Shown: piece after piece, positions 7,898 through 16,974 of the stretch
Numbering within the stretch: position 1 is the first letter of the stretch
How the letters are laid out: the number at the start of each line of letters is the position of its first letter
Assembly: GCF_004348685.1 (NCBI RefSeq)
Contig: NZ_SMKO01000017.1
Coordinates: 1 to 64,000 of the forward strand
Length of the DNA: 64,000 nucleotides
Reading direction: 5' to 3'
From: Nonomuraea deserti
Lineage (GTDB): Bacteria; Actinomycetota; Actinomycetes; Streptosporangiales; Streptosporangiaceae
The notes under the pieces: generated by a model
Told to the model about the DNA's origin: nothing
Databases searched by the model: none
Seen by the model: only the letters and a program-made list of their open reading frames with translations
Translations under genes and position numbers: made by a program

Positions 7898-8662
7898 CTA
7901 GATCTTCGAGACCTGGTTGAACGAGAGCTCGACGGGAGTCTCGCGGCCGAAGATCGAGACGAGCACCTTGAGCTTCTGCGACTCGGGGCTGATCTCGCTC
8001 ACCGAGGCGGGCAGCGTGGCGAAGGGGCCGTCCATGACCGTGACCGACTCGCCGATCTCGAACTCGACGGTCGGGCCCGTGGCCGTCTTGGCCGCGGCCT
8101 TCTTGCTCTCCTCGGTCGGCTCCGGCGCCAGCAGCTTGGCGACCTCGTCGAGACTGAGCGGGCTGGGCTTGTTGGACAGGCCCACGAAACCGGTCACACC
8201 GGGCGTGTTACGGACGGCGGCCCAGGACTCGTCGGTCAGCTCCATGCGCACCAGCACGTAGCCGGGCAGCACGCGCTCCTTGACCGGCACCTTCTTGCCG
8301 CTCTTGAACTCCTGGACGGTGTGCGTCGGCACCTCGACCTGGTAGATGTAGTCCTCCATGTTGAGCGAGACGTTGCGGCTCTCGATGTTGGACTTCACGC
8401 GGTTCTCGTAACCGGCGTAGGAGTGGATGACGTACCACTCGCCGGGCAGGCCGCGAAGGGAGCTCTTGAACTCCTCGACCGGATCGACGTCAGGAAGAAG
8501 AGCACCGTCCTCGACGGCGGAAGCCTCGACATCGGCCGCCTCGTCGCTCTCCGCGACCTCGGCCTCGGAGACGGCCGACTCGGCGGCCTCCTCGGCAGCC
8601 TCTTCCAGCTCGTCGCCCCACTCGTCGCGGGGCTCCTCGGCCGGAACTGAAGACTCGGACAC
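7898..8662 (-). CDS. nusG: Transcription termination/antitermination factor NusG
   Basis: A 254-residue NusG that binds RNA polymerase and links transcription with translation or Rho. An acidic, low-complexity N-terminal extension of about 75 residues precedes the NGN domain ([20 protein letters not shown]), with the core [20 protein letters not shown]. The C-terminal KOW domain contains [18 protein letters not shown]. Long acidic extensions are normal in actinobacterial NusG. The GTG at 8662, six bases after GAGGAAGA, is the best start. It is co-oriented with secE (81 bp upstream) and rplK. Confidence 0.97.
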   Translation of the reverse strand: MSESSVPAEEPRDEWGDELEEAAEEAAESAVSEAEVAESDEAADVEASAVEDGALLPDVDPVEEFKSSLRGLPGEWYVIHSYAGYENRVKSNIESRNVSLNMEDYIYQVEVPTHTVQEFKSGKKVPVKERVLPGYVLVRMELTDESWAAVRNTPGVTGFVGLSNKPSPLSLDEVAKLLAPEPTEESKKAAAKTATGPTVEFEIGESVTVMDGPFATLPASVSEISPESQKLKVLVSIFGRETPVELSFNQVSKI

Positions 8663-8743
8663 GGTGACTCTTCCTCTTTCGTCTTGTCGTTTGCTGTCGT
8701 ATCGAATGGCGACTCCGTCAGACGACACCGGCCGGAATCTCGA

Positions 8744-8989
8744 TCAGGCTCCGCCGAAGATCCGGAGAACCGCCCATCCCAGGCCGCTGTCGAGCCCGTA
8801 AACGATCGCAACCATGATCAGAACGAATATCAGAACGACCGTCGTATAGGTGACGAGATCCTTGCGTGTCGGCCAGATGACCTTGCGGAGCTCGTTGACG
8901 ACCTGCCGGTAGAAAAGGGCAGGCGAAGTGCGTGTCTTCTTTTCGCCACTCGGCTTGCCTGCGGTCTCGCCGCGCGTGTCGATCGCCAC
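8744..8989 (-). CDS. secE: Preprotein translocase subunit SecE
   Basis: A single-membrane-span subunit of the SecYEG channel, 81 residues from GTG 8989. The amphipathic helix and hinge [20 protein letters not shown] is the SecE signature. It is followed by the membrane segment (about 46-68) and a short outer tail. The GTG at 8998 is also possible, but AGGTGAGG lies at the correct distance only for 8989. The gene pair secE-nusG directly after tRNA-Trp is typical. Confidence 0.95.
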   Translation of the reverse strand: MAIDTRGETAGKPSGEKKTRTSPALFYRQVVNELRKVIWPTRKDLVTYTTVVLIFVLIMVAIVYGLDSGLGWAVLRIFGGA

Positions 8990-9067
8990 AGTCCTCACCT
9001 GAATCTGTCGTATCCAACGCAGTTTTGCGGCGCGCTTACACGCCCATTATTGCGCGGACCGCACTCG

Positions 9068-9140
9068 CAGGGCACGAGGGACTCGAACCCCCAACCGCCG
9101 GTTTTGGAGACCGGTGCGCTACCAATTGCGCCAGTGCCCT
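9068..9140 (-). tRNA. trnW: tRNA-Trp (anticodon CCA)
   Basis: On the minus strand a 73-nt cloverleaf is readable. The acceptor stem AGGGCAC pairs with GTGCCCT, with discriminator G. The D-loop is AATTGGTAG. The anticodon stem CCGGT/ACCGG carries loop CTCCAAA with anticodon CCA. The T-arm contains GGTTCGAGTCC. CCA is not encoded. It sits just upstream of secE, a standard position. Confidence 0.97.
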
Positions 9141-9318
9141 ATGTCATCGACCAGACTACCCTGATCGACTCACTGCCTGGACCGAACCGCTCGCCGACAT
9201 GCGGCGGAAGGACCACGCGAAAGCATACGGGGGAATGCCTGCCACGTCGAACCAAATCCTGATGGCCCAGGTCACGCGGGCGTGTGGCCTGCGAAGTGCC
9301 CCGTGGGAGCATGGACGC

Positions 9319-10527
9319 ATGTCCACCCGATCCCGCATCTCAGCGAGAATTTCCGCGATCTCCGAGTCGGCCACGCTGGCCGTCGACGCCAAGGCCAAGG
9401 CCATGAAGGCGGCCGGACGCCCCGTCATCGGCTTCGGTGCGGGCGAGCCCGATTTCCCGACGCCCGGCTACATCGTCGAGGCGGCGATCGAGGCGGCCCG
9501 CGACCCGCGCTTCCACAAGTACACCCCGGCCGGCGGCCTGCCCGAGCTCAAGAAGGCCATCGCCGACAAGACGCGGCGCGACTCCGGCTACCAGGCCGAG
9601 GCGTCGCAGGTGCTGGTCACCAACGGCGGCAAGCAGGCCGTCTATCAAGCGTTCGCGACGCTGCTCGACCCGGGTGACGAGGTCCTCGTCGTGGCCCCCT
9701 ACTGGACGACCTACCCCGAGGCGATCAAGCTGGCCGGGGGCACACAGGTCAGCGTCGTGACCGACGAGTCCACCGGCTACCTCGCGAGCGTCGAGCAGCT
9801 CGAGGCGGCGCGCACCGAGCGGACGAAGGCGCTGCTGTTCGTCTCGCCGTCCAACCCGACGGGCGCCGTCCACCCGCGCGAGGAGACCGTGGCGATCGGC
9901 CGCTGGGCCGCCGAGCACGGGTTGTGGGTCGTCACCGACGAGATCTACGAGCACCTCGTGTACGGCGGCGCCGAGTTCACCAGCATCGCCACAGCCGTCC
10001 CCGAGCTGGGCGACCGGGTCGTGATCCTCAACGGCGTGGCCAAGACGTACGCGATGACCGGCTGGCGCGTGGGCTGGCTGATCGGCCCGTCCGACGTGGT
10101 CAAGGCGGCGACCAACCTGCAGTCGCATGCGACCTCCAACGTCTCCAACGTCGCCCAGATGGCCGCGCTGGCCGCGGTTTCGGGTGATCTGTCTGCGGTG
10201 GCGGAGATGCGCGCGGCGTTCGACCGGCGCCGCCAGACGATGGTTCGGATGCTCAACGAGATCCCGGGCGTGTTGTGCCCGGAACCAAAGGGGGCGTTCT
10301 ACGCGTACCCCTCTGTCAAGGAGCTGCTCGGCAAGGAGTTGCGCGGCCACAGGCCCGCGTCGTCCGGCGAGCTGGCCGAGCTGATCCTGGAGGAGGCCGA
10401 GGTCGCGGTGGTGCCCAGCGAGGCGTTCGGCACCCCGGGATATTTCCGGCTTTCCTACGCGCTGGGCGACGACGACCTCGTCGAGGGCGTCAGCCGGCTG
10501 GGCAAGCTGCTGGCCGAGGCCCGCTGA
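9319..10527 (+). CDS. Pyridoxal-phosphate aspartate-type aminotransferase (class I)
   Basis: A 402-residue fold-type I aminotransferase. Motifs: the [12 protein letters not shown] opening (39-50), SPSNPTG (176-182), [10 protein letters not shown] (206-215), the PLP-binding lysine K242 in [13 protein letters not shown], and the substrate-carboxylate arginine in YFRLSYA near 376. It is probably an aspartate aminotransferase of the 1-beta branch, common next to secE in actinobacteria; related aromatic or glutamate specificities cannot be ruled out. The ATG at 9319 gives the family N-terminus; the frame is open far upstream. It is transcribed away from tRNA-Trp and converges on the next gene. Confidence 0.9.
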   Translation: MSTRSRISARISAISESATLAVDAKAKAMKAAGRPVIGFGAGEPDFPTPGYIVEAAIEAARDPRFHKYTPAGGLPELKKAIADKTRRDSGYQAEASQVLVTNGGKQAVYQAFATLLDPGDEVLVVAPYWTTYPEAIKLAGGTQVSVVTDESTGYLASVEQLEAARTERTKALLFVSPSNPTGAVHPREETVAIGRWAAEHGLWVVTDEIYEHLVYGGAEFTSIATAVPELGDRVVILNGVAKTYAMTGWRVGWLIGPSDVVKAATNLQSHATSNVSNVAQMAALAAVSGDLSAVAEMRAAFDRRRQTMVRMLNEIPGVLCPEPKGAFYAYPSVKELLGKELRGHRPASSGELAELILEEAEVAVVPSEAFGTPGYFRLSYALGDDDLVEGVSRLGKLLAEAR

Positions 10528-10536
10528 GGCCGCCGT

Positions 10537-11088
10537 TCACTGGGCCAGGCGCTGCGCGATCTCGGAGGCGAGGGGCCTGATCTCGGCGGTGAGGCCGGGC
10601 GTCGCGCCGATGTAGACGGCGGTGCCCGGCCGCTCCAGCCACATGAAGCTGCGCAGGCCGTTGCGCGTGGTCCAGTGCAGCGCCGGCCTGCCCCAGTACG
10701 CGGTCAGACTCGACCTGGGCACCAGCGTCACGAACTGCTCGGCGGTGTGCACGCCGCACACCACGCCGGCGTACAGGCGCTCGTCGTTCTGCTTCCAGGT
10801 CAGGCCCCTGACCTTGGACCGGCGCCGGAGCGATTCGAGGCGGGAGAACGAGCCCGCCCGTGCCAGGCCGGCGGGCGAGGCGGGAATGTGCACCTTGATC
10901 GAACCGCAGGCCAGCGCGATGGTCCTGCGCTGGGTGTCCGGTTTCGGGGGCGGCGACGCCGAGAGGACCGGCCGGCTGCCCGCGTCGATGCCGGTGTCCG
11001 TCGGCGGCGCCTGGCCGGCGAGGGCGTCGCAGGCGGCCAGCCCCGGCACGAGCCCGCACACGAGGAGCACGGCCGCCGTACGCCGCAT
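10537..11088 (-). CDS. Predicted lipoprotein of unknown function
   Basis: A 183-residue protein. A signal peptide ends in LAAC, a lipobox, so the mature N-terminus is probably lipidated. After a Pro/Ser linker comes a domain with two cysteines (ALACGSI and GVVCGVH) and the C-terminal pattern SFMWLERPGTAVYIGATPGL. That pattern resembles VIAWLERAGTGAWIRVSDSL in the gene at 11133, suggesting a shared domain. No family is recognised. It is convergent with the aminotransferase, 9 bp apart. The ATG at 11088 is preferred to TTG one codon upstream. Confidence 0.6.
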   Translation of the reverse strand: MRRTAAVLLVCGLVPGLAACDALAGQAPPTDTGIDAGSRPVLSASPPPKPDTQRRTIALACGSIKVHIPASPAGLARAGSFSRLESLRRRSKVRGLTWKQNDERLYAGVVCGVHTAEQFVTLVPRSSLTAYWGRPALHWTTRNGLRSFMWLERPGTAVYIGATPGLTAEIRPLASEIAQRLAQ

Positions 11089-11132
11089 CAACTAACCCCC
11101 ATGACGTGAGTGCATATGCCGGGCAAAGGCTC

Positions 11133-11861
11133 TTAGTCTCCTACAGGAGCCCTGACTGAGGTCGCAATAGTGAGCAGTTCGCCGGCAAGAGAGTCGCTGA
11201 CCCTGATCCACGCACCGGTGCCCGCCCGCTCCAGCCAGGCGATCACCCGGCCGCCCTTCGGGTGCTCGCCCACCACGGCGGGTCTCCCCCGAACGGTGAT
11301 GGCGCGGGCGTTCAGCACGGCGACCCGCTCGCGGTAGCCCGCCCAGCCGGCCGCCACGGCGCCCTGCTCCACCCGGGCCTCGACGAAGTCACCCCCCGCG
11401 CTCCACCTGGCCCAGCGGCCCTCGACTCCCGGCTCCGGCGCGATCGTCCCCCCGGCGCCGCGTACCAGCCCCGTGGGCAGGTAGGTGAGCCAGAGGTCGC
11501 CGGAGATCACCGCGAGCGCGGGCGCCGCGGCACGCCTGGCAGGAACGGCCGCCGCCGCCGCGGGCGCCCGGTCCCCCGCCCCGGCCGTCCGATCCGCCGC
11601 CGCCGGCGTCCGGTCCTCCTCCGCCGGCGTCCCGTCGCTCGCCGGGGTCGCGGGCGGGCGGTCGCCCGTCACGGTCGCGGGCGGGCGGTCGTCGGCCGGG
11701 GACGGCGCGGGAACGGGCTGCGGTGTCTCCAAGGCGGCCCGCGGTGGACGGCCGAAGCCTGAGGAGAAGAGACCGTAGATGATCAGGGCCGTCGCCGCGA
11801 ACGCCAGCGCCGCCAGTGCCGCGCGCCATCCCTGCCTGCCGGCCCGCGCCTCGGGGATCAT
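11133..11861 (-). CDS. Membrane-anchored protein with proline/alanine-rich stalk, unknown function
   Basis: A 242-residue protein: a short basic cytoplasmic start, one membrane segment (about 13-33), then a low-complexity stalk of about 80 residues rich in P, A, T and D with repeats such as DRPPATVTGDRPPATP, and a C-terminal globular part from about 115. The C-terminus (AWLERAGTGAWIRVSDSLAG) is similar to that of the lipoprotein at 10537, so the two may act together at the envelope. The start ATG 11861 has GAGGA upstream. No known domain is recognised. Confidence 0.6.
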   Translation of the reverse strand: MIPEARAGRQGWRAALAALAFAATALIIYGLFSSGFGRPPRAALETPQPVPAPSPADDRPPATVTGDRPPATPASDGTPAEEDRTPAAADRTAGAGDRAPAAAAAVPARRAAAPALAVISGDLWLTYLPTGLVRGAGGTIAPEPGVEGRWARWSAGGDFVEARVEQGAVAAGWAGYRERVAVLNARAITVRGRPAVVGEHPKGGRVIAWLERAGTGAWIRVSDSLAGELLTIATSVRAPVGD

Positions 11862-11947
11862 TCCTCGATGATCCCCCGTGCGGTCTCCCCCGTACCGCGT
11901 GTTCCCGCAGACTCCTGCCGCGATCTTTTCGGCCCCGGTGGCAAAAT

Positions 11948-12979
11948 ATGCGGATGCCAAGGCCCCTGCACGCACTTCCCAAGGCCCATCTCCACCTGCA
12001 CTTCACCGGCTCGATGCGCCACTCGACGCTGATCGAGCTGGCCAGGGAGCAGGGCCTGCACCTGCCCGACGCGCTGGAGCAGGACTGGCCGCCGAAGCTG
12101 CGGGCCACCGACGAGCGCGGGTGGTTCAGGTTCCAGCGGCTGTACGACATCGCGCGGTCCGTGCTCAACCGGCCGGAGCACGTCTACCGGCTGCTGGCCG
12201 AGACCGCCGAGGACGAGGTGGCGGCCGGATCGCGGTGGCTGGAGATCCAGGTCGACCCGTCGGGCTACGCGCCGCGCTTCGGCGGGCTGACGGCCACGCT
12301 CGAGCTGATGCTCGACGCGGCGGATCGGGCGGCCGAGCACGCCGGGATCGGGATCGCCGTGATCGTGGCGGCCAACAGGATCCGGCACCCGCTCGACGCG
12401 AACACGCTGGCCAGGCTCGCCATCCGGTACACCGGCAAGGTGGTCGGGTTCGGGCTGTCCAACGACGAGCGGCGGGGGGCGGCGCGCGACTTCGAGCGGG
12501 CGTTCAGGATCGCCAAACGCGGCGGGCTGCTGGCCGTGCCGCACGGCGGCGAGCTGATGGGGCCGCGCAGCGTGGCGCAGTGCGTCGACGACCTGGGGGC
12601 CGACCGCGTCGGCCACGGGGTGCGGGCGGCCGAGGACGAGTGGCTGATGCAGCGGCTGGCCGACCGGCAGATCTGCTGCGAGATCTGCCCCTCGTCCAAC
12701 GTGGGGCTCGGGGTGGCCGAGCGGGACTCGGACGTGCCGTTGCGCCGGCTGTTCGACGCGGGGGTGCCCATCGCCCTGGGAGCCGACGACCCGCTGTTGT
12801 TCGGCACGCGGCTGTTGCGCCAGTACGAACTGGCCAGGGAGGTGCACGGCTTCAGCGACGCCGAGGTGGCCGAGCTGGCGCGGCAGTCCGTACGGTCGTC
12901 GACGGCTCCCGAGGCGGTGCGCAAGGAGCTGCTGCAGGGCGTGGACGACTGGCTGACGAGCTCGCCCTCAACCGAGTGA
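11948..12979 (+). CDS. Adenosine deaminase-family hydrolase
   Basis: A 343-residue TIM-barrel metal hydrolase of the adenosine/adenine deaminase family. The zinc-binding HLHLHFTGS follows the start. A glycine-rich GFGLSNDERRG is followed by VPHGGELMGPRSV, where the usual family motif has HAGE. Then come DRVGHGVRA, CPSSNVGLG and the metal/catalytic ADDPLLFGT. The HAGE-to-HGGE change keeps the catalytic Glu, but substrate preference may not be adenosine. The ATG at 11948 is near GGTGG. Its stop overlaps the 3' end of the opposing anti-sigma gene by 12 nt. Confidence 0.8.
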   Translation: MRMPRPLHALPKAHLHLHFTGSMRHSTLIELAREQGLHLPDALEQDWPPKLRATDERGWFRFQRLYDIARSVLNRPEHVYRLLAETAEDEVAAGSRWLEIQVDPSGYAPRFGGLTATLELMLDAADRAAEHAGIGIAVIVAANRIRHPLDANTLARLAIRYTGKVVGFGLSNDERRGAARDFERAFRIAKRGGLLAVPHGGELMGPRSVAQCVDDLGADRVGHGVRAAEDEWLMQRLADRQICCEICPSSNVGLGVAERDSDVPLRRLFDAGVPIALGADDPLLFGTRLLRQYELAREVHGFSDAEVAELARQSVRSSTAPEAVRKELLQGVDDWLTSSPSTE

Positions 12980-13768
12980 CGTGGCGACGGCGACCGCCTC
13001 GTCCACGTCGCCGGCGCCTTCCAGCCGGTAGTTGAGCGTCCCCTGCTGCCAGATGAGGGTGGAGGCCGCCTGGCGCAGGGGCACGTGAGTGCCGTCCTGG
13101 CGCCTGATGTAGCCGAGCGGGTGCTCGCCGGGCAGCCACCAGGCGTCGTACGCGCCCACCATGACGTGGTCGGGCCACGGCGGGCCGAGCTGCTTGTAGA
13201 AGTACGGCCCCACCGTGCCGCTGAACTGGTCGAGCCGGACACCGCCCGGCCAGTACATCGACACCACCCTGCCCTGGTCGGCGACCGTGACGCGCTGCGG
13301 TTCCCCGAGCCTGGACGGGGTCCTGACCGCGAAGCCGACCAGCTCGGGGAGGTCGGCCGGGGACACCGTCCGCTCGGCGGGCAGGGGCGTCCGGGTGGTG
13401 ACCGGCTCGGGCGGGGTGTCGCCGATCTCCACCTCGATCCCGGCGAGCCGCAGGATCGTCGTCACGGCGGCGCGACCTTGCGGGGTGGCGGCGGTGACGG
13501 CGAGGACGGCCACCACGACGGCGGCCACGACCTTCCACCGCGCCCGCCTTCCCGCGGGACGCCGTGCGCGTCTCGCGGGTCCCCGCCGCTTCTTCGCCTC
13601 CCGGTGCACCTTCCGAGGGAGTTCGGCAGGTGGGTTCGGGGTGGTGGGTTCGAGGCGGGCGCGCACGGCGGCGGCGACGTCGGAGGGAGGCGGGCCGGGG
13701 ACGTCGACGAGGTCGCCGAGCGCCAGCAGTTCGGCCTCGAGGTCGTCGTACGGCTCAGGCGAGTTCAT
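12968..13768 (-). CDS. Membrane protein, probable anti-sigma factor of the adjacent ECF sigma
   Basis: A 266-residue protein. The cytoplasmic part (1-75) is basic at the end, followed by one membrane segment (about 79-96) and an outer domain containing VGFAVRTPSRLGEP and MYWPGGVRLDQFSG. Topology and a 14-nt overlap with the sigma gene upstream point to an anti-sigma factor that holds the sigma at the membrane. I do not see a canonical zinc-binding HxxxCxxC motif, so it would be a non-ZAS type. Function is inferred from context. Confidence 0.65.
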   Translation of the reverse strand: MNSPEPYDDLEAELLALGDLVDVPGPPPSDVAAAVRARLEPTTPNPPAELPRKVHREAKKRRGPARRARRPAGRRARWKVVAAVVVAVLAVTAATPQGRAAVTTILRLAGIEVEIGDTPPEPVTTRTPLPAERTVSPADLPELVGFAVRTPSRLGEPQRVTVADQGRVVSMYWPGGVRLDQFSGTVGPYFYKQLGPPWPDHVMVGAYDAWWLPGEHPLGYIRRQDGTHVPLRQAASTLIWQQGTLNYRLEGAGDVDEAVAVATSLG

Positions 13769-14294
13769 TGCCCACCCCCTTCCTCAGCCTGGCCAGCCCG
13801 CGATGGGTGCTGGACTTGACGGTGCCGACGGGCAAGCCGAGCACCTGCGCGGTCTCCGCCTCGGTCAGCTGTAAGAAATACCGGCAGACGACGGCCTGGC
13901 GTTCCCGTTCTGGAAGGTCGCGTACGGCCGCGAGGAGCCGCGTGCGCCGGTCGGCGCCGACGGCGGCGCCCTCGGGGTCGTCGGGCGCCGCCGTCTCGGC
14001 GGTCGCCCCGAGCCGCAGCGCCAGCTCGGACCTGCGCCCCCGCGACCTGGTCAGGGTGTGCGTCTCGTTGGCGACGATGCGCAGCAGCCACGGGCGGAAC
14101 GGCGCGTCCCTGCGGAAACTCCCCAGGTGCCGGAACGCCTTGACGAACGCCTCCTGCACGACGTCCTGCGCTTCGTCGCCCGCGCCCAGCATGACGGCGG
14201 TACGGTGGGCAAGCGCGCTGTAGCGCGTGACCAGCGCTTCGTAAGCGGCCAGGTCACCGGTGAGCGAGCGCGCGATCGCCTCGTCGTCGTCCAT
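13755..14294 (-). CDS. ECF-type RNA polymerase sigma factor
   Basis: A 179-residue sigma-70 family protein of group 4. Region 2 (about 15-85) includes YEALVTRYSALAHRTAVML, then DEAQDVVQEAFVKAFRHLGSF and RPWLLRIVANE. Region 4 (about 120-175) has LPERERQAVVCRYFLQLTEAE and an HTH with GLPVGTVKSSTHRGLARLR. It is translationally coupled to its putative anti-sigma. The start ATG overlaps no other gene. Target promoters cannot be deduced. Confidence 0.92.
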   Translation of the reverse strand: MDDDEAIARSLTGDLAAYEALVTRYSALAHRTAVMLGAGDEAQDVVQEAFVKAFRHLGSFRRDAPFRPWLLRIVANETHTLTRSRGRRSELALRLGATAETAAPDDPEGAAVGADRRTRLLAAVRDLPERERQAVVCRYFLQLTEAETAQVLGLPVGTVKSSTHRGLARLRKGVGNELA

Positions 14295-14418
14295 GGCGGG
14301 TCAGATTCCATCGCATCCGGGCGGCGCGCGGAAGGGTGTTTCGCTGTTCAGGTGACCGTGGCCGTTGATCGGGGCATTAGACTCGGGCAATCCATCAGCC
14401 CCTAGAAGGAACGGGATT

Positions 14419-15162
14419 ATGTCTTCTGGGTATGACCGTGTAGTACAACCGGCGGCCGGTGACGAGGCCCTGGAGAACCACCTGGGTGGGGACGAGGCCA
14501 AGAACTATCGGCAGTACGAGTTCGACATGGTCGCCCCGCATGTCGGGCGTTCGATGCTGGAGATCGGCTCCGGGCTCGGCCACTTCGCCGAGCAGTTCCT
14601 GCCGCGGCTCGACCGGCTCGTCGTGAGCGACTTCGACCCCTACTGCGTCGAGCAGCTGGAGAAGCGTTTCGCGGGCCGTGACGAGATCGACGTCCTGCGG
14701 TTCGGGCTGCCCACCGACATCCCGCTGGAGAACAAGGTCGACACCGTCGTCATGATGAACGTCCTCGAGCACATCGAGGACGACGCCGAGGCGCTGCGCT
14801 CGCTGGCCCGCGTGACGCTGCCGGGCGGGCGGATCATCATCTGGGTGCCCGGCTACATGCAGCTTTATGGTGACTTCGACCGCAAGGTGGGTCACGTTCA
14901 GCGTTACACGCCCAAGACGCTGGGCACCGCGGTCGCCAAGGCCGGGCTCGACGTCGAGGTGCTCAAGCCGATCAACTTCCTGGGCGGCATCGCCTGGTGG
15001 GCGGCCGTGCGCCGGGGCGGCGTCGGCTATCCCGACCCGCGCCTGGTCAAGGTCTACGACCGCACGGTGGTCCCGCTGACCCGCTTCATCGAGCGTTTCG
15101 TCCGCCCGCCGTTCGGCCAGACGGTGTTCTGCGTCGCGCGGGTGCCCAAGCCCAAGCAGTGA
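14419..15162 (+). CDS. Class I SAM-dependent methyltransferase
   Basis: A 247-residue protein of the methyltransferase type 11/12 group. Motif I MLEIGSGLGHFAEQFL (about 44-59) binds SAM, the acidic motif II is VVSDFDPYC, and motif III-like LPGGRIIIWVPGYMQLY follows the post-I block VVMMNVLEHIEDD. The C-terminal part (IERFVRPPFGQTVFCVAR) is typical of methyltransferases found near glycan or polyprenyl-linked pathways, but the substrate is unknown. AAGGA lies at good distance from the ATG. It stands alone and converges on the sugar transporter. Confidence 0.8.
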   Translation: MSSGYDRVVQPAAGDEALENHLGGDEAKNYRQYEFDMVAPHVGRSMLEIGSGLGHFAEQFLPRLDRLVVSDFDPYCVEQLEKRFAGRDEIDVLRFGLPTDIPLENKVDTVVMMNVLEHIEDDAEALRSLARVTLPGGRIIIWVPGYMQLYGDFDRKVGHVQRYTPKTLGTAVAKAGLDVEVLKPINFLGGIAWWAAVRRGGVGYPDPRLVKVYDRTVVPLTRFIERFVRPPFGQTVFCVARVPKPKQ

Positions 15163-15168
15163 CGGCGA

Positions 15169-15193
15169 GCCCGGCCGCGGGTGGCGGCCGGGC
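15169..15193. terminator. Bidirectional hairpin between converging genes
   Basis: GCCCGGCCGC (15169-15178) pairs perfectly with GCGGCCGGGC (15184-15193) around a 5-nt loop, between the methyltransferase stop and the permease stop. There is no T run, as is common in high-GC genomes. Confidence 0.6.
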
Positions 15194-15199
15194 CGCGCG

Positions 15200-16087
15200 T
15201 CACTTGATGGATCCGGCGGTCAGCCCGCCGACCACCTTCCGTTCGATCAGCGCGAAGAGGATGATCACGGGAATGGTGGCGATCACGGAGCCGGCGAACA
15301 GGTTCTGCCAGTCGACCTGATATTGGCCGATGAACGAGTTGAGCGCCACGGTCAACGGCTGGTTCTCCGGGGTCGTGGTGAGGGTCAGCGCGGCCACGAA
15401 CTCGTTCCACGCGGCGATGAACGTGAAGATCAGCGCCGTGATGACGCCCGGCAGGGCCAGCGGCAGGGTGATCCTGAACAACGCGCCGAAGCGCCCGTTG
15501 CCGTCGATGAACGCCGCCTCCTCCAGCTCGCGCGGGATCGAGGCGAAGTACGCGTTCAGGATCCACACCGCGAACGCCAGGTTGAAGCCGCCGTTGACGA
15601 GGATCAGCGACCAGATCGAGTCGACCAGCCCGAACTGGTAGAACTCGCGGTAGATGCCGACCAGCATGGCGGTGGGCTGGAACATCTGGGTGATCAGCAC
15701 GAGGATCAGGAACGCCGTACGCCCCCTGAACCTGTGCCGGGCCGAATAGTAGGCCGCGGGCAGCGCCACCAGCAGCACGAGCACCGTCGAGCCCGTGGCC
15801 ACCTTCAGCGTCACCCACAGGTTGCCGGCCAGGCCGCTGGTCCAGAAGTTGGTGAGGTTGGACCACACCCATTCCTCGGGCCAGAACGACACCTCGCGCA
15901 GCGAGTCCTGGGAGCGCAGCGAGGTGAGCAGCATCACCACGTACGGGAACAGGAACAGGAACGAGATGACGTACGCGGCGGCCGCGACGATCACGGTCTT
16001 CAGCTTCGGCATGCGACGCGGCGCTCCGCGAGCGGGCCGGACGTGGGAGTGGGGCCTGGTCCGCGGCGGCATGGTGTTGACGGCCAT
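15200..16087 (-). CDS. Carbohydrate ABC transporter permease (MalG type)
   Basis: A 295-residue inner-membrane permease with about six membrane spans (first about 32-52). The cytoplasmic EAA loop, which contacts the ATPase, reads ELEEAAFIDGNGRFGALFRITLPLALPG, the CUT1 family form. The N-terminal 25 residues are basic and proline-rich. It shares one base (TGATG) with the preceding permease, so the two are translationally coupled. With the binding protein it forms a three-gene uptake system whose ATPase is encoded elsewhere. Confidence 0.9.
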   Translation of the reverse strand: MAVNTMPPRTRPHSHVRPARGAPRRMPKLKTVIVAAAAYVISFLFLFPYVVMLLTSLRSQDSLREVSFWPEEWVWSNLTNFWTSGLAGNLWVTLKVATGSTVLVLLVALPAAYYSARHRFRGRTAFLILVLITQMFQPTAMLVGIYREFYQFGLVDSIWSLILVNGGFNLAFAVWILNAYFASIPRELEEAAFIDGNGRFGALFRITLPLALPGVITALIFTFIAAWNEFVAALTLTTTPENQPLTVALNSFIGQYQVDWQNLFAGSVIATIPVIILFALIERKVVGGLTAGSIK

Positions 16088-16971
16088 CACGCGACCTCCT
16101 TGTTCCAGCGGGAGACCTTGAGGAAGATCACGGTCAGGACGATCACCATGCCGAAGTTGACCACGGACATGGCCGCCGATTCCCCGATGTCGGAGCCCTT
16201 GAGGATGAACATGAAGATCGTGGAGGTGGCCGTCGAGTAGCCGGGCTGCCCGTGGGTCATGGCCCAGATGATCGGGAAGCTGTTGAAGACGTTCATGACG
16301 TTGATCAGGGCCGCCACGGTGAGCGCGGGGCGCAGCAGCGGCAGCGTGATCGACCAGTACGTCCGCAGCCGGCCCGCGCCGTCCATCGTGGCCGCCTCGT
16401 AGACGTCGGACGGGATCGTCGCCAGGCCGGCCAGCAGCGCGTACGTGGTGAACGGCACCGACACGAACACCGCGACGAACACCAGCCACGGCATGGCGGA
16501 GGAGGCGTCGCCGAGCTGGTCGGCCGCCGCTCCGCCCATCGCGTCGATCAGCCCGAGCTTCACGCGGATCTGGTTGATCACGCCGACCTCGGGGTCGAGC
16601 ATCCACTTGAAGATGATCGCCGTCATCAGCACCGACGCGGCCCAGGGCGCGATCAGCGCCCATCGGGCGATCTTGCGCAGCGGGAAGTGCTGGTTGAACA
16701 GCTGGGCCAGGGCGAGCGAGATCAGCACGGTGAGCACGACGACCGCGACCACCCAGACGACGCTGCGGACCATGATGTCGGCGAAGTCCTTCTCGCCGAA
16801 CAGCTTCTCGTAGTTCGCGAAGCCGTTGCCGCCCTGGACGATGCCGAACCGGCTGATCTCGAGGAACGACGACCTGATCATCTCGATCACGGGCCAGAGC
16901 ACGACCATCGCGATGAGCAGCACCGCGGGGCCGACCCACACGATGGACTCCAGGGCGCGCAACCTTCTCAT
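16087..16971 (-). CDS. Carbohydrate ABC transporter permease (MalF type)
   Basis: A 294-residue permease with about six membrane segments, the first at 8-30. The EAA motif is VYEAATMDGAGRLRTYWSITLPLLRP. The gene starts 3 bp after the binding-protein stop. It acts with the MalG-type permease as the heterodimeric channel. The absence of an ATPase gene in the operon is typical of streptomycete-type sugar transporters energised by the shared ATPase MsiK. Confidence 0.9.
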   Translation of the reverse strand: MRRLRALESIVWVGPAVLLIAMVVLWPVIEMIRSSFLEISRFGIVQGGNGFANYEKLFGEKDFADIMVRSVVWVVAVVVLTVLISLALAQLFNQHFPLRKIARWALIAPWAASVLMTAIIFKWMLDPEVGVINQIRVKLGLIDAMGGAAADQLGDASSAMPWLVFVAVFVSVPFTTYALLAGLATIPSDVYEAATMDGAGRLRTYWSITLPLLRPALTVAALINVMNVFNSFPIIWAMTHGQPGYSTATSTIFMFILKGSDIGESAAMSVVNFGMVIVLTVIFLKVSRWNKEVA

Positions 16972-16974
16972 GAG

